From: Nocardia sp. NRRL S-836
GTDB lineage: Bacteria; Actinomycetota; Actinomycetes; Mycobacteriales; Pseudonocardiaceae
Assembly (NCBI RefSeq): GCF_001279525.1
Contig: NZ_LGDY01000124.1
Coordinates: forward strand, 106,646-170,645
Length of the DNA stretch: 64,000 nucleotides
Direction: 5' to 3'
Notes under the pieces: generated by a model
Database searches by the model: none
What the model saw: the letters and a program-made list of their open reading frames with translations, nothing else
Told to the model about the DNA's origin: nothing
In this document: one piece after another, positions 52,927 to 62,510 of the stretch
How the letters are laid out: the number at the start of each line of letters is the position of its first letter
Numbering within the stretch: position 1 is the first letter of the stretch
Position numbers and translations under genes: made by a program

Positions 52927-54428
52927 CAGTCGTACACCCCTTCCAGAAACCACCTCTGGTTCCTGCGGATCAACAGGAACGCCTGGTCCTCGGTCTGCAC
53001 CTGCACGCGTGCCGCCCGGTGCGCGTCCGGTGCCCACCACCGTTCGTCCACCGGCCACGGCCCCGCCCACGCGACCACGTCCCGCGTTCTGCCGTCCGCG
53101 GTGACCTTCCTGGGCCGTGCCGTGAGCTCGAGCCGCCCGGTCACACCGACCTCGCCGCCGGCCGCGTCCGTCAGCTCGGCGGGTTCGTCCCTGAGCGTGG
53201 CCGGTGCACGGGTGAGCCGGCCCGGCCACGGGTGGTCGGGGTGCTGCGACGGCGCCCGCTCGTCCCCCCACGGCACGAGCTTGACCCGCTCCCGCGGCCC
53301 CCGCCCGCCGTCGATGACCGGCACGAGCACCGCGTCCGGCCCCAGCAACCCCTGCACGTGCAGCAACGCCCTGACCGCGCGTTCGTCGTCGTGCCCCCAC
53401 AGCCCGAGCTGCAACGCGGTGCCGTCGACGACCTCGGCGGGCTCCAGGGTGAGCGTCCGGATGCCCGACGTGAGCCGCTCGCGGGTGAGCCAGCCGTCCA
53501 GCTGCCACCGCACCCGGTCCGCGATCCCCCGTGGTGTCAACGGTTCCGCGGCCCGCCACACCCGGTGCAGCTCCTCGCCGTTCTCGGTGCGCGCGTGGAT
53601 GCCGAGCCGGGTGCACGCGAGACCACGGTCGGCGAGATTGGCGTGCAACTTCTCCGCCGACGTCTTCGCCGCGAACGCGGCCGCGTCGATCCGCTCGACC
53701 GGCTCGTCGAACGTCTCCGTCACCGCCAGCTCCGGCGCCGGCCTGCGCTTGTCGAGCGGCCGCTCCGGCACCCCCCGCGCCAGCCGGTGCTGCCTGGTCG
53801 CCGGCCCCCCGAACCGTGACGCCACAGCGTTCTCCGGCACGTCCGCGAACGCGCCGAGCGTCTTCAGCCCCAGCCTCCTGAGCAGGTCGACCAGCTCCGG
53901 CGCCGGCAGCTCGTGCACCCCCAGCGGCCGCAGGAACCCGGCCGTTGCGCCGGGCGGCACGACCACGTTGCGGTGCGCGGCTTTCGTGGCCGCGAACAGG
54001 CTGTCCGCCACCCCCACCTGCGCCTCGATCCCGGTCCTGGCGGCAACGTGGTCGACCAGCCGCTCAGCCGCACGCTCGGCAGTCCGGAAGTAACCGACCG
54101 GCCCCTGCGCCTGCACCGCCACCAGCCCCGGCTCCACCACCTCGACACCGGGCGCGAGCTCCTCGACCGCCTCCGCGACCGGCTCGAAGAACCGCGCGTC
54201 CCGCTGCGGGTCGCGCTCGAACGTGACCAGCTCAGGACACATCGACTCGGCCATGCGCTTGCGCATCGCCCTGCGAATGCCCTCGGCCCGTGCCACGGCA
54301 GAGGTGGACACGACCTCGTTGCCGTCGACCACGGCCACGGGGAGGTGCGGGCTGGTGCCGGTCGCGGTGCAGGCGGCGATCACGGGCCAGTCCGGGCACC
54401 AGACGACGAGCAGCCGGGTGTCCTTCAC
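52926..54428 (-). CDS. imuB: ImuB, non-catalytic Y-family polymerase-like protein
   Basis: 500 residues. The N-terminal part follows the DinB/UmuC fold (RLLVVWCPDWPVIAA, GVADSLFAATKAA), but the catalytic acidic cluster of active Y-family enzymes is absent; instead of SDE the sequence reads SLFAAT. It bridges DnaE2, ImuA' and the beta clamp. The C-terminal region is Trp/Arg-rich (WAGPWPVDERWW). ATGA overlap with imuA' upstream. Confidence 0.93.
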   Translation of the reverse strand: MKDTRLLVVWCPDWPVIAACTATGTSPHLPVAVVDGNEVVSTSAVARAEGIRRAMRKRMAESMCPELVTFERDPQRDARFFEPVAEAVEELAPGVEVVEPGLVAVQAQGPVGYFRTAERAAERLVDHVAARTGIEAQVGVADSLFAATKAAHRNVVVPPGATAGFLRPLGVHELPAPELVDLLRRLGLKTLGAFADVPENAVASRFGGPATRQHRLARGVPERPLDKRRPAPELAVTETFDEPVERIDAAAFAAKTSAEKLHANLADRGLACTRLGIHARTENGEELHRVWRAAEPLTPRGIADRVRWQLDGWLTRERLTSGIRTLTLEPAEVVDGTALQLGLWGHDDERAVRALLHVQGLLGPDAVLVPVIDGGRGPRERVKLVPWGDERAPSQHPDHPWPGRLTRAPATLRDEPAELTDAAGGEVGVTGRLELTARPRKVTADGRTRDVVAWAGPWPVDERWWAPDAHRAARVQVQTEDQAFLLIRRNQRWFLEGVYD

Positions 54429-55669
54429 CGGGGCTCCGCGGGCGCGGTGGGGGTGGGGTCGGGCTCGACGTGTGCGGCGCGCGGCGTGTGCGGTGCGGCG
54501 GGCGCCAGGGCCGGTGCGGTGTGCGGAACGGCGGACGCAGTGTGCGTGGCGCGCCTGGCGGGTGCGGCGTGCGCGGCTCCGAAAATGTCGGTGCTGCCTG
54601 AGAGAATGGAATCAGGGGGATCCCCGGCCGAAGGGGACCCCTGCGCGAGCCTGCGCTCCGGGTCGGCCTGCCGTGCCCGCCGGGCTGCCAGCTCGTCACG
54701 CTCGGCCGCCGCCCACCTGGCCACGACCTCGTCCGCGCGCCTGCCAGCGGACTCGTCCCGGCCAGCAGCGGAACGCCTGCCCTCGTCCGCCCGCCTGACA
54801 GCGTTCTCGTCCCGACCGGCACCAGAACGCTCGCCCGGCACCACATCCGCCCGCCCAGCAACCCCTAGGTCGGCACCGAAACGCCTACCCACGCTCCCGG
54901 CGACAGCAGACCCGTCCCGGCCACCCCCAGCACGCCTGCCCAACACATCTGCCCGCCTGGTGACCGGCTCGTCACCCCGGCCCGGACCGGCATCAGCCGG
55001 CTCGTCGGGCCGGGCCGGGTCACCGGTCACCAGCGGGAGCTCGATTTCTTCTTCGCCGAACGTCAGCACCACGTGCCGGGGGCGTTCGGCCGATCCGCGG
55101 CCGCCGCTGCGCACGTCGATCTGCTGGTGGCGCAGGGTGTCGGCGCCGTCGTTGAGCGGGTTCCAGCGCACGGACTCGGCCGTCAGCTCCACGTCGGCGG
55201 CGGGCCAGGTGCCGAGTGCGATCAGCACGGCGCGGCGTTGGCGGGCGCGGGCGGTGAGGCGGCGGGCCAGGGAAGGGGGCAGGGGGAAGCCGACGGCGAC
55301 CAGGTCGAGGCCGTCCAGCAGGGCGGCGATCACCGGGCCGGGGTCGGTGCCGGGGTGGGGGACGAGTGCCAGCCGCTGCACCGAGACCCCGAGCTCGGCC
55401 GCGGCCAGCACCCCCACCTGCGGCAGGCCGACCACGGCGGCCCAGCAGCCGTCCGCGGTCGCGCCCGCGAGCAGGGCGAGCAGCAACGATGTCGATCCGC
55501 CCACCGACACCGTGCTGCCACGCCGCAAGCCGCCCCACGGCAGCAGGTCCGCCAGTTCCCCGCGAACTGGCAGCACCCGCCCCGTGGTGTGGTCGGTGGA
55601 AGAGCGGGCCAGCTCGCTGGCCGGGTTCACCCCGAGCGCGGCCAACGACGCCGTTGCCGACCTCGACAC
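54425..55669 (-). CDS. imuA': ImuA'-like RecA-fold protein
   Basis: 414 residues from the GTG at 55669 (GGGAGG upstream). The first ~210 residues resemble ImuA'/RecA-like proteins (LLPWGGLRRGSTVSVGG, VLIALGTWP), with a degenerate Walker A lacking the Lys. The C-terminal ~200 residues are low-complexity Arg/Ala/Asp-rich (GRDESAGRRADE-type units) and Pro/Thr-rich, probably disordered. First gene of the SOS cassette, under a LexA box. Confidence 0.88.
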   Translation of the reverse strand: MSRSATASLAALGVNPASELARSSTDHTTGRVLPVRGELADLLPWGGLRRGSTVSVGGSTSLLLALLAGATADGCWAAVVGLPQVGVLAAAELGVSVQRLALVPHPGTDPGPVIAALLDGLDLVAVGFPLPPSLARRLTARARQRRAVLIALGTWPAADVELTAESVRWNPLNDGADTLRHQQIDVRSGGRGSAERPRHVVLTFGEEEIELPLVTGDPARPDEPADAGPGRGDEPVTRRADVLGRRAGGGRDGSAVAGSVGRRFGADLGVAGRADVVPGERSGAGRDENAVRRADEGRRSAAGRDESAGRRADEVVARWAAAERDELAARRARQADPERRLAQGSPSAGDPPDSILSGSTDIFGAAHAAPARRATHTASAVPHTAPALAPAAPHTPRAAHVEPDPTPTAPAEPR

Positions 55670-55740
55670 TCCACCCACCTCCCATCCGGATCGTGCGCAC
55701 CCCTGTGCACGATCGCCGAGGGAAGTTCGGCGACTTGCTA

Positions 55741-55758
55741 TTCGAACTCTTGTTCGAA
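55741..55758. promoter_or_regulatory. LexA (SOS) box
   Basis: TTCGAAC-TCTT-GTTCGAA, a perfect palindrome matching the actinobacterial LexA consensus TCGAAC-N4-GTTCGA. 72 bp upstream of the imuA' start. Explains damage induction of the cassette. Confidence 0.93.
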
Positions 55759-55891
55759 CGAACGGGATGATCGTAGCGCGCCGTTCCACCCCCGTGTCAA
55801 TCCCGGGGCATCACCCTTTTGGTGGACACGGCCACATCGGTCCGGGCTGTCCTCTACGGTGGCTCGGAAAGCACCGCGATCTGGGGAAACA

Positions 55892-56623
55892 GTGAACCAA
55901 CCACCTCCGCACGGCTGGCATCGGCAACCTCCGCAGGGCCGGCCGCCGCACCACCGGCAGGGCTGGCAGGGCCACCCTCAGCAGCCCGGCTGGGGCCCGC
56001 CGCAACCGCCCAAGAAGAGCAAGGCGCCGGTCATCATCATCCTGTCGCTCGTCGCCCTGCTGGTGCTCGGCGGCGGCATCACGGTCGCGGTGCTGTACTT
56101 CGACGCCCACGAGGACGGCGGCAGCAGCAAGCGTGCCGACCAGCTGCCCTCGGTCTGCGCGAACGTCTCCGAGGCGGCGCTGAAGAAGGCGCGCACCACC
56201 AACCCGAACCGGCTCGGCTCGTCCGAGACGGACCTGGGCAGGGGCAAGCGCACGATCTGCTCGTGGAACCAGACGGCGGGCGTCGACGGCGAGGGCCTGC
56301 GCAACACCGACGTCTACGTCACGCAGGGCGCGAAGGACGAGGACCAGGCCTATCAGGAGGCCGTGCGGATGGCCATGGCCAACAACCAGGGCACACCGCG
56401 GCAGAAGCCGATCGAGGGTCTCGGTGACGAGGCGACGGCGGTGCTGATGGACGGGGCGTCGGCGTTCACCGACATCACGATCATCGTGCGCAAGGGCGCC
56501 CACGTGGTCGAGGTCGACCACACCGGCTGGGACGTCGGCCTGTTCAGCCCGAAGCGGGCGGACGTCGCCGAGTTCGAGGGCGCGGCCAAGGGCGTCGCGG
56601 AAGAGATGATCGCCAAGCTCTGA
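55892..56623 (+). CDS. Pro-rich single-pass membrane protein (DUF3558-like)
   Basis: 243 residues. Cytosolic His/Pro/Gln-rich N-terminus, one transmembrane helix (APVIIILSLVALLVLGGGI, about 46-64), and an outside domain with two cysteines (SVCANVS, ICSWNQT) like the DUF3558 family of surface lipoproteins. GTG start with GGGGAAA upstream. Function unknown. Confidence 0.75.
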   Translation: MNQPPPHGWHRQPPQGRPPHHRQGWQGHPQQPGWGPPQPPKKSKAPVIIILSLVALLVLGGGITVAVLYFDAHEDGGSSKRADQLPSVCANVSEAALKKARTTNPNRLGSSETDLGRGKRTICSWNQTAGVDGEGLRNTDVYVTQGAKDEDQAYQEAVRMAMANNQGTPRQKPIEGLGDEATAVLMDGASAFTDITIIVRKGAHVVEVDHTGWDVGLFSPKRADVAEFEGAAKGVAEEMIAKL

Positions 56624-56632
56624 CACGGGAAA

Positions 56633-56660
56633 GGGGCCGCTCCCGGCAGGAAGCGGCCCC
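56633..56660. terminator. Terminator between convergent genes
   Basis: GGGGCCGC / GCGGCCCC, 8-bp stem with a 12-nt loop, then TT. Lies between the membrane protein and purH ends. Confidence 0.75.
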
Positions 56661-56674
56661 TTCTCACCGCACGA

Positions 56675-58246
56675 TCAGTGGGCGAAGTGGCGCGTACCGG
56701 TCAGGTACAGCGTCACGCCGGCCTCCTCGGCCTTCGCGATCACCTCGGGGTCGCGCACCGAGCCACCGGGCTGCACGACGGCGCGCACGCCCGCGTTGAG
56801 CAGCACCTCGAGGCCGTCCGGGAACGGGAAGAACGCGTCCGAGGCCGCGACGGCGCCCTTGGCCCGCTCACCGGCGCGCTTCACCGCGAGGTGCGACGAG
56901 TCGACCCGGTTGACCTGGCCCATGCCGACGCCGACGGTGGCGCCGTTGTCCGCCAGCAGGATCGCGTTCGACTTGACCGCGCGGATGGCCCGCCACGCGA
57001 ACTCCAGGTCGGCCAGCGTCTGCTCGTCGGCCGGCTTGCCGCACGCCAGCGTCCAGTTCGCGGGCGAGTCGCCGTCGGCGTCGATCGCGTCACGCTGCTG
57101 CAGCAGCAGACCACCGGACACCGGACGCATCTCGGCACCACCGCGCGTGGGCGCCTCGGCCACCAGGATGCGCACGTTCTTCTTGCGCTGCAACACCTCC
57201 ACCGCACCGTCCGCATAGGACGGTGCGATGACCACCTCGGTGAAGATCTCCGAGACGAACTCGGCCATCTCGACGGTGACCTCGCGGTTGGCCGCGATGA
57301 TGCCGCCGAACGCGCTCACCGGGTCGCACTCGTGCGCCTTGCGGTGCGCGTCGGCGATGCTCACCGTCGACACCGCGATGCCGCACGGGTTGGCGTGCTT
57401 GATGATCGCGACGCAGGGCAGCTCGTGGTCCCACGCGGCACGCCACGCGGCGTCGCCGTCGAGGTAGTTGTTGTACGACATCTCCTTGCCGTGCAACTGC
57501 TTCGCCGACGCGAGACCCACGCGGCCGTCGCCCTGCGTGTAGATCGCGGCGCTCTGGTGCGGGTTCTCGCCGTAGCGCAGCACGTTCGAGCGGTTCCAGG
57601 TCGCGCCGACCCAGCCGGGGAAGCCGGAGCCCTCGTCGTCGGGCGCCAGCGCGTTGCCCATCCACGACGCCACGGCCACGTCGTAGGTCGCGGTGTGCCG
57701 GAACGCGTCCGCGGCCAGGCGCTGGCGGTCGGCGAGGGTGAAACCGCCCTCGCGCACGTTCTCCAGCACCCAGTCGTACCGCGCCGGGTCGACGACGACG
57801 GCGACGTTCGCGTGGTTCTTCGCCGACGCGCGCACCATCGCCGGACCGCCGATGTCGATCTGCTCGACGCACTCGTCCGGCGAAGCACCGGACGCCACGG
57901 TCTGGGTGAACGGGTACAGGTTCACGACCAGCAGGTCGAACGGCGCGATGTCCATGTCGCGCAGCTGCTTGGCGTGCGACTCCTTGCGCAGGTCCGCGAG
58001 CAGACCGGCGTGCACGCGCGGGTGCAGCGTCTTGACGCGGCCGTCGAGGCACTCGGGGAACCCGGTGACCTCCTCGACGGGCGTCACCGGCACGCCCGCG
58101 TCGGCCAGCACCTTCGCGGTGCCGCCGGTCGACACGATCTCGACTCCGGCCGCGTGCAGGCCGGTGGCCAGTTCCAGCAGGCCGGCCTTGTCGGAGACAC
58201 CGACCAGTGCCCGACGGACCGGTCGCCTCTCGGCGGGAGTGCTCAC
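56675..58246 (-). CDS. purH: AICAR transformylase / IMP cyclohydrolase
   Basis: 523 residues. MGS-like IMP cyclohydrolase domain (SVSDKAGL-type start, [12 protein letters not shown]) then the transformylase ([33 protein letters not shown]). Last two steps of IMP synthesis. GTG start overlapping the purN stop. Confidence 0.97.
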   Translation of the reverse strand: MSTPAERRPVRRALVGVSDKAGLLELATGLHAAGVEIVSTGGTAKVLADAGVPVTPVEEVTGFPECLDGRVKTLHPRVHAGLLADLRKESHAKQLRDMDIAPFDLLVVNLYPFTQTVASGASPDECVEQIDIGGPAMVRASAKNHANVAVVVDPARYDWVLENVREGGFTLADRQRLAADAFRHTATYDVAVASWMGNALAPDDEGSGFPGWVGATWNRSNVLRYGENPHQSAAIYTQGDGRVGLASAKQLHGKEMSYNNYLDGDAAWRAAWDHELPCVAIIKHANPCGIAVSTVSIADAHRKAHECDPVSAFGGIIAANREVTVEMAEFVSEIFTEVVIAPSYADGAVEVLQRKKNVRILVAEAPTRGGAEMRPVSGGLLLQQRDAIDADGDSPANWTLACGKPADEQTLADLEFAWRAIRAVKSNAILLADNGATVGVGMGQVNRVDSSHLAVKRAGERAKGAVAASDAFFPFPDGLEVLLNAGVRAVVQPGGSVRDPEVIAKAEEAGVTLYLTGTRHFAH

Positions 58247-58863
58247 GGAATGCTCACCTTTCGTCCGTTCACGGTGCAGCCCTCGCGGGCCAGCCTGCCG
58301 ACCGTCTCCACGAGCAGCCGGCGTTCGACGACCTTGATGCGTTCGTGCAGGGTTTCCTCGGTGTCGCCGGCTTCGACGACCACGGCCTCCTGCGCCAGGA
58401 TCGGCCCGGTGTCCACGCCCGCGTCGACGAGGTGCACGGTCGAGCCGGTCACGCGCACGCCGTAGTCCAGCGCGTCGCGGACACCGTGCGCGCCGGGGAA
58501 GGCCGGCAGCAGCGCGGGGTGCGTGTTGATCATCCGGCCGCCGAAGCGGGCCAGGAACTCAGGCCCGATGATCTTCATGAAGCCCGCTGACACGACCAGG
58601 TCCGGCCGGTGGGCGGCGACGGCCTCGGTCAGCGCGACGTCCCACGCGGCCCGGTCGGCGTGGTCGCGCAGCTTCACGGCGAAGTGCGGGACGCCCGCTC
58701 GTTCCGCGCGCTTGAGACCCTCGATGTTCTCGCGGTCCGCGCCGACGGCGACCACCTCGATCGGGAGGTCGGTGGCGTCCAGCAACGCCTGCATGAGGGT
58801 TCCGGAACCGGAGACGAGCACGACGACGCGCGCCGGTGTGGGAAGCCGAAGTTCGGTGCTCAG
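58243..58863 (-). CDS. purN: Phosphoribosylglycinamide formyltransferase
   Basis: 206 residues. [24 protein letters not shown] (catalytic Asn-His) and [10 protein letters not shown] (Asp). No ATG or GTG fits the usual N-terminus; the best start is a CTG at 58863 with CAGGAG 6 nt upstream, just after an in-frame stop. A GTG at 58821 would remove the first beta strand. Overlaps purH by 4 nt. Confidence 0.93.
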   Translation of the reverse strand: MSTELRLPTPARVVVLVSGSGTLMQALLDATDLPIEVVAVGADRENIEGLKRAERAGVPHFAVKLRDHADRAAWDVALTEAVAAHRPDLVVSAGFMKIIGPEFLARFGGRMINTHPALLPAFPGAHGVRDALDYGVRVTGSTVHLVDAGVDTGPILAQEAVVVEAGDTEETLHERIKVVERRLLVETVGRLAREGCTVNGRKVSIP

Positions 58864-58918
58864 CGTCTACTCCTGGTCTTGCAGCGGTGTTGCAGCAGCT
58901 CAGGGGCAGTTTAGGTCG

Positions 58919-60562
58919 TCACCGCCGCGGCTTGTCGTCCAGGTCCTCCTCCGGACCCATGCCGAGCATCTCGTCGAACTCCGCGTCGAAGTCTTCTTCT
59001 TCCACCACTTCGGGTTCGGTGGGTTTCCCAGCGTCTTCCGCGGCGTCCTCGTCGTCTTCCGCAGCGCCCTCTTCGACGTCGTCCTCGGCGTCGTACTCGG
59101 CGAGGGGCTCGTCGTACCCGTCCTCGTCGTAGTCGTCCTCGTCGTACTCGTCCTCGGCGAGGGGCTCGTCCTCGCCGGTGCCGTCCTCGTACTCGTCCTC
59201 GTCGTAGTAGTCGTCGTCATCGAGGCCTTCCTCGACCTCGAACTCGTCGGCGTCCACGACCTCCAGCTGGTCGGTGAGCTCGTCGTCCTCGAAGACGACC
59301 TCCTCGTCCACGACCTCGCCGCCCTCGGCCTCGTCGTCCTCGACGTAGTCCGGCACGACGAACTCGGCGTCCGCGGCCACGACCGGCTTCACCCGCGACC
59401 CGGCGAGCCACGCGACGAGCGCGCCCGGCACCAGCACCCACAGCACCACGAGCAGCGCGAGCAGCCCGGCGGGGATCGTGACCGGGTCGAACGCGCCGGA
59501 CGCGAGCCGTCCGCCCGCCGTCGCGGCGAGGACCAGGCAGCCCACGCCGGCGGTGACCGCGGCGACCAGCACCGCGCGCAACCGCGAGGTGGGCCGGTCG
59601 GACACCTTGCGGCAGGTCCACCCGACGAACGCGCCGATCAGCGCCGCCACCACCAGCACGGCCGGGCTCAGCAGGTGCTCGCCCTCCGGCATCGCCGCGA
59701 GCAACGGCACACCGGGCACCTGGCCGCCGGTGAACTTCAGCGGCGTTGCCTCGACCAGGCCCATCGAGAAACCGGCGCCCGCGACGTAGGACAGGCCCGC
59801 GATGATCGCGTTCGGCAGGTAGCCGAGGCACAGCAGCCACACACCGAGCCCGACACCGACCGAGGGACCCGCGTCGGCGAAGAGCTCGCCGGTGCGCGGC
59901 CACGAGATCGCCAGCCCGGCGGCCACCGCCAGCGCGCCCGCACTGACCAGGGCGAACAACGCCATGAACCCGGAACGCAGGCCCTGGAACGCCACCGGGT
60001 CGAGCTTGTCGAACACCAGCTCCACCAGGCCGCAGCGGCGCGCGACACCGATCGTGGCCGCCACACCGGAGACCGCCGCGCAGCCGAAGAACGCGACGGC
60101 CGGGGTCGCGCGCACGAGTCCTTCGTCGCCCATCAGCAACGCGATCATGCCGCCGACGACCGCGTGCGCGCCGGAGATACTCAGCACGACCGAGCGGGCC
60201 TGCAATGGTTCGTAGAGGCCGAGCCGGTCGGCGGTGCCCGCGGCGGTGCGGCCGACGAGCAGCATCAGCAACGCCGTGGGCAGCAGCGGCAGCACGCCGA
60301 GCTGGCCCGCGTCGAAGCGCAACGGCACGTGGTGCGCGGCGAGCCAGGCGGGAGCGGCGGCGGTGAGCACGCCGGCGGTGTCGAAGTCCGCGTACGTGGC
60401 GGTCGCCGTGATCAGCGCGAGCAGTGCGGCGACGGCCGCGTAACCGACCACCACCGACCCGACCGCGGCCGCGGCGAGCACCCGCACGCGTTCAGCGCGC
60501 GAGAACTCCGGCGGGCGCACGGTGGTCACCTCGCGGGTCACGTCGCGTTGCAGCACGGGCAT
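58919..60562 (-). CDS. PerM-like (DUF6350) membrane protein with acidic tail
   Basis: 547 residues. About nine transmembrane helices in the first ~380 residues, followed by a ~150-residue cytosolic tail almost entirely Asp/Glu (DDDDYYDEDEYEDG). Matches the cell-division-linked PerM family of actinobacteria, located as usual between sucCD and purN. Starts at an ATG at 60562. Confidence 0.85.
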   Translation of the reverse strand: MPVLQRDVTREVTTVRPPEFSRAERVRVLAAAAVGSVVVGYAAVAALLALITATATYADFDTAGVLTAAAPAWLAAHHVPLRFDAGQLGVLPLLPTALLMLLVGRTAAGTADRLGLYEPLQARSVVLSISGAHAVVGGMIALLMGDEGLVRATPAVAFFGCAAVSGVAATIGVARRCGLVELVFDKLDPVAFQGLRSGFMALFALVSAGALAVAAGLAISWPRTGELFADAGPSVGVGLGVWLLCLGYLPNAIIAGLSYVAGAGFSMGLVEATPLKFTGGQVPGVPLLAAMPEGEHLLSPAVLVVAALIGAFVGWTCRKVSDRPTSRLRAVLVAAVTAGVGCLVLAATAGGRLASGAFDPVTIPAGLLALLVVLWVLVPGALVAWLAGSRVKPVVAADAEFVVPDYVEDDEAEGGEVVDEEVVFEDDELTDQLEVVDADEFEVEEGLDDDDYYDEDEYEDGTGEDEPLAEDEYDEDDYDEDGYDEPLAEYDAEDDVEEGAAEDDEDAAEDAGKPTEPEVVEEEDFDAEFDEMLGMGPEEDLDDKPRR

Positions 60563-60679
60563 TTCCCCACTGTGTCAGGCCGACTGGTCCATCTGGCTGA
60601 GGCACGCCGCTGCATGCGACAGGGGTGGCGCCGGAGACCCCGGCACCACCCCTGCGGGACGAACGGCGTGCTGTTGCCG

Positions 60680-61381
60680 CTACTGCTGCGGTCCGCCGAA
60701 GCCACCGGGCGGCGTGCCCGGCGAGCCGAACTGACCGGGCTGCGGCATGAAGCTCGTCTGCTGCGGCGGCTGCCCCGGCTGCTGGGGCTGCTGCGGCTGC
60801 TGACCGAACTGCTGCTGCTGCTGCTGCGGTTGCGGCTGCTGGCCGAACTGCTGCTGCGGGGCCTGCTGCTGCGGCACACCGTGCTGCTGCGGGTGCTGGC
60901 CCTGCTGCGGGAACGCGCCGGACTGCGGGTTCCAGCCACCGGGCTGGCCCGCGTACGGGTGCGCCGGCTTCGGCTCGAACTTCACGATGCCCTCGCCGAG
61001 CAGCAACGCCAGCACGAGCGCGGCGGTCTGCAGCAGCGAGACGATCAGCAGCACGATCGCGAGGCCGTCGACCGACGACGCCTTGATGATGCCCTGCAGC
61101 AGCTCCAGCGTCTGCACCGCGGCGAGCGCGGCGGCCACCGGCAGGAACCTCGGGGCGTTCGGCAGGAGCGAGAGACCGGCGAGCGCGGCGGCCGCCAGGA
61201 TCCAGGTGATGCCGCCGATGCTGTCGGAGAAGGCGAGCAGGTAGGCGACCAGGCCGAGGCCGGCGCCGACCAGCGGGAGGATCATGCCCAGGTTGAGGTT
61301 GTTCGCGCCGGGAGCGGCGCTGGGCTGCTGCGGTGCCGGACCCGGCGGCTGCTGCTGGGGTGCGCCGTAAGGCACGGACAT
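60680..61381 (-). CDS. DUF5336 membrane protein with Gln/Pro-rich tail
   Basis: 233 residues from the ATG at 61381 (GGAGGAG upstream). Four transmembrane helices and a C-terminal tail of ~85 residues rich in Gln, Pro and Gly (QPQPQQQQQQFGQQP). Resembles mycobacterial 34-kDa antigen-type DUF5336 proteins. Function unknown. Confidence 0.85.
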   Translation of the reverse strand: MSVPYGAPQQQPPGPAPQQPSAAPGANNLNLGMILPLVGAGLGLVAYLLAFSDSIGGITWILAAAALAGLSLLPNAPRFLPVAAALAAVQTLELLQGIIKASSVDGLAIVLLIVSLLQTAALVLALLLGEGIVKFEPKPAHPYAGQPGGWNPQSGAFPQQGQHPQQHGVPQQQAPQQQFGQQPQPQQQQQQFGQQPQQPQQPGQPPQQTSFMPQPGQFGSPGTPPGGFGGPQQ

Positions 61382-61552
61382 GTTGAGGTCTCCTCCTCCA
61401 ACCAGGGGTGCGTCCAAGACGCTAGCAGTGTTCGTGCGCCGTGCCCGCAGGGGCAACGGCGAGCCCTGCTCTCGTCGGTGGGACGTTCGACCGGTCGTGC
61501 CGGTTCCACCGGACGAGTGAGGGCCTGGCCAGAACCTACCCCTGTGCCGGAA

Positions 61553-61605
61553 CGCACGCGGGGACCTTTCGTACGTTCAGACCGTACGAAAGGTCCCCGC
61601 GTGCG
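61553..61605. terminator. Very long perfect hairpin after sucD
   Basis: A perfect 23-bp stem with a 7-nt loop (core CCTTTCGTACG / CGTACGAAAGG). It lies 13 nt past the sucD stop and upstream of DUF5336. No U-tract on either side. A terminator or mRNA-stability element. Confidence 0.85.
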
Positions 61606-61617
61606 GTTCCGCTCAGG

Positions 61618-62505
61618 TCAGAGCGAGCTCATGATCTCGCGCATCAGGGCGGCGGTCTCGGACGGCGTCTTGCCGACCTTGACACCGGCGGCCTCGAGGG
61701 CCTCCTTCTTCGCCTGCGCGGTGCCCGCGGAGCCCGAGACGATGGCGCCGGCGTGGCCCATGGTCTTGCCCTCCGGGGCGGTGAAGCCCGCGACGTAGCC
61801 GACGACCGGCTTGGTCACGTTCTCCTTGATGTACGCCGCGGCACGCTCCTCGGCGTCACCACCGATCTCACCGATCATCACGATCGCGACGGTCTCCTCG
61901 TCGGCCTCGAAGGCCTCCAAGGCGTCGATGTGCGTGGTGCCGATGATCGGGTCGCCACCGATGCCGATCGCGGTGGAGAAACCGAAGTCCCGCAGCTCGT
62001 GCATCATCTGGTAGGTCAGCGTGCCGGACTTCGACACCAGGCCGATCTTGCCGCTGCCCGCGATGTTCGCGGGGATGATGCCGGCGTTCGACTTGCCGGG
62101 GCTGATGATGCCGGGGCAGTTCGGGCCGATGATGCGGGTCTTGTTGCCGGTCGCGACGGCGTGCGCCCAGAAGTAGGCGGTGTCGTGGACCGGGATGCCC
62201 TCGGTGATGACGACGGCCAGCTCGATCTCGGCGTCGATCGCCTCGAGCACGGCGGCCTTCGAGAAGGCCGGCGGGACGAAGATCACGGTCACGTTCGCGC
62301 CGGTGGCCTCCATGGCCTCCTTGACGGTGCCGAAGACCGGGAGCACGGTGCCGTCGAAGTCGACCTTCTCGCCGGCCTTGCGCGGGTTGACGCCACCGAC
62401 GATGTTCGTGCCGGACGCCAGCATGCGCTTGGTGTGCTTGGTGCCCTCGGCACCGGTCATGCCCTGGACGATGACCTTGCTGTTCTCGTTGAGGAAGATT
62501 GCCAT
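61618..62505 (-). CDS. sucD: Succinyl-CoA synthetase alpha subunit
   Basis: 295 residues. CoA-binding fold ([28 protein letters not shown]) and the phosphorylated histidine in [15 protein letters not shown]. Forms the TCA enzyme with SucC, encoded 5 nt upstream. Confidence 0.97.
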   Translation of the reverse strand: MAIFLNENSKVIVQGMTGAEGTKHTKRMLASGTNIVGGVNPRKAGEKVDFDGTVLPVFGTVKEAMEATGANVTVIFVPPAFSKAAVLEAIDAEIELAVVITEGIPVHDTAYFWAHAVATGNKTRIIGPNCPGIISPGKSNAGIIPANIAGSGKIGLVSKSGTLTYQMMHELRDFGFSTAIGIGGDPIIGTTHIDALEAFEADEETVAIVMIGEIGGDAEERAAAYIKENVTKPVVGYVAGFTAPEGKTMGHAGAIVSGSAGTAQAKKEALEAAGVKVGKTPSETAALMREIMSSL

Positions 62506-62510
62506 CGTTC

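Noticed and set aside
52846..53616. 256-codon minus frame within imuB
   Set aside because: Arg/Ala/Gly-rich shadow of imuB; only its last 26 codons past the imuB stop are considered.
58523..61798. 1091-codon plus-strand frame
   Set aside because: Antisense to purN, perM, DUF5336 and sucD; Val/His/Arg-rich shadow.
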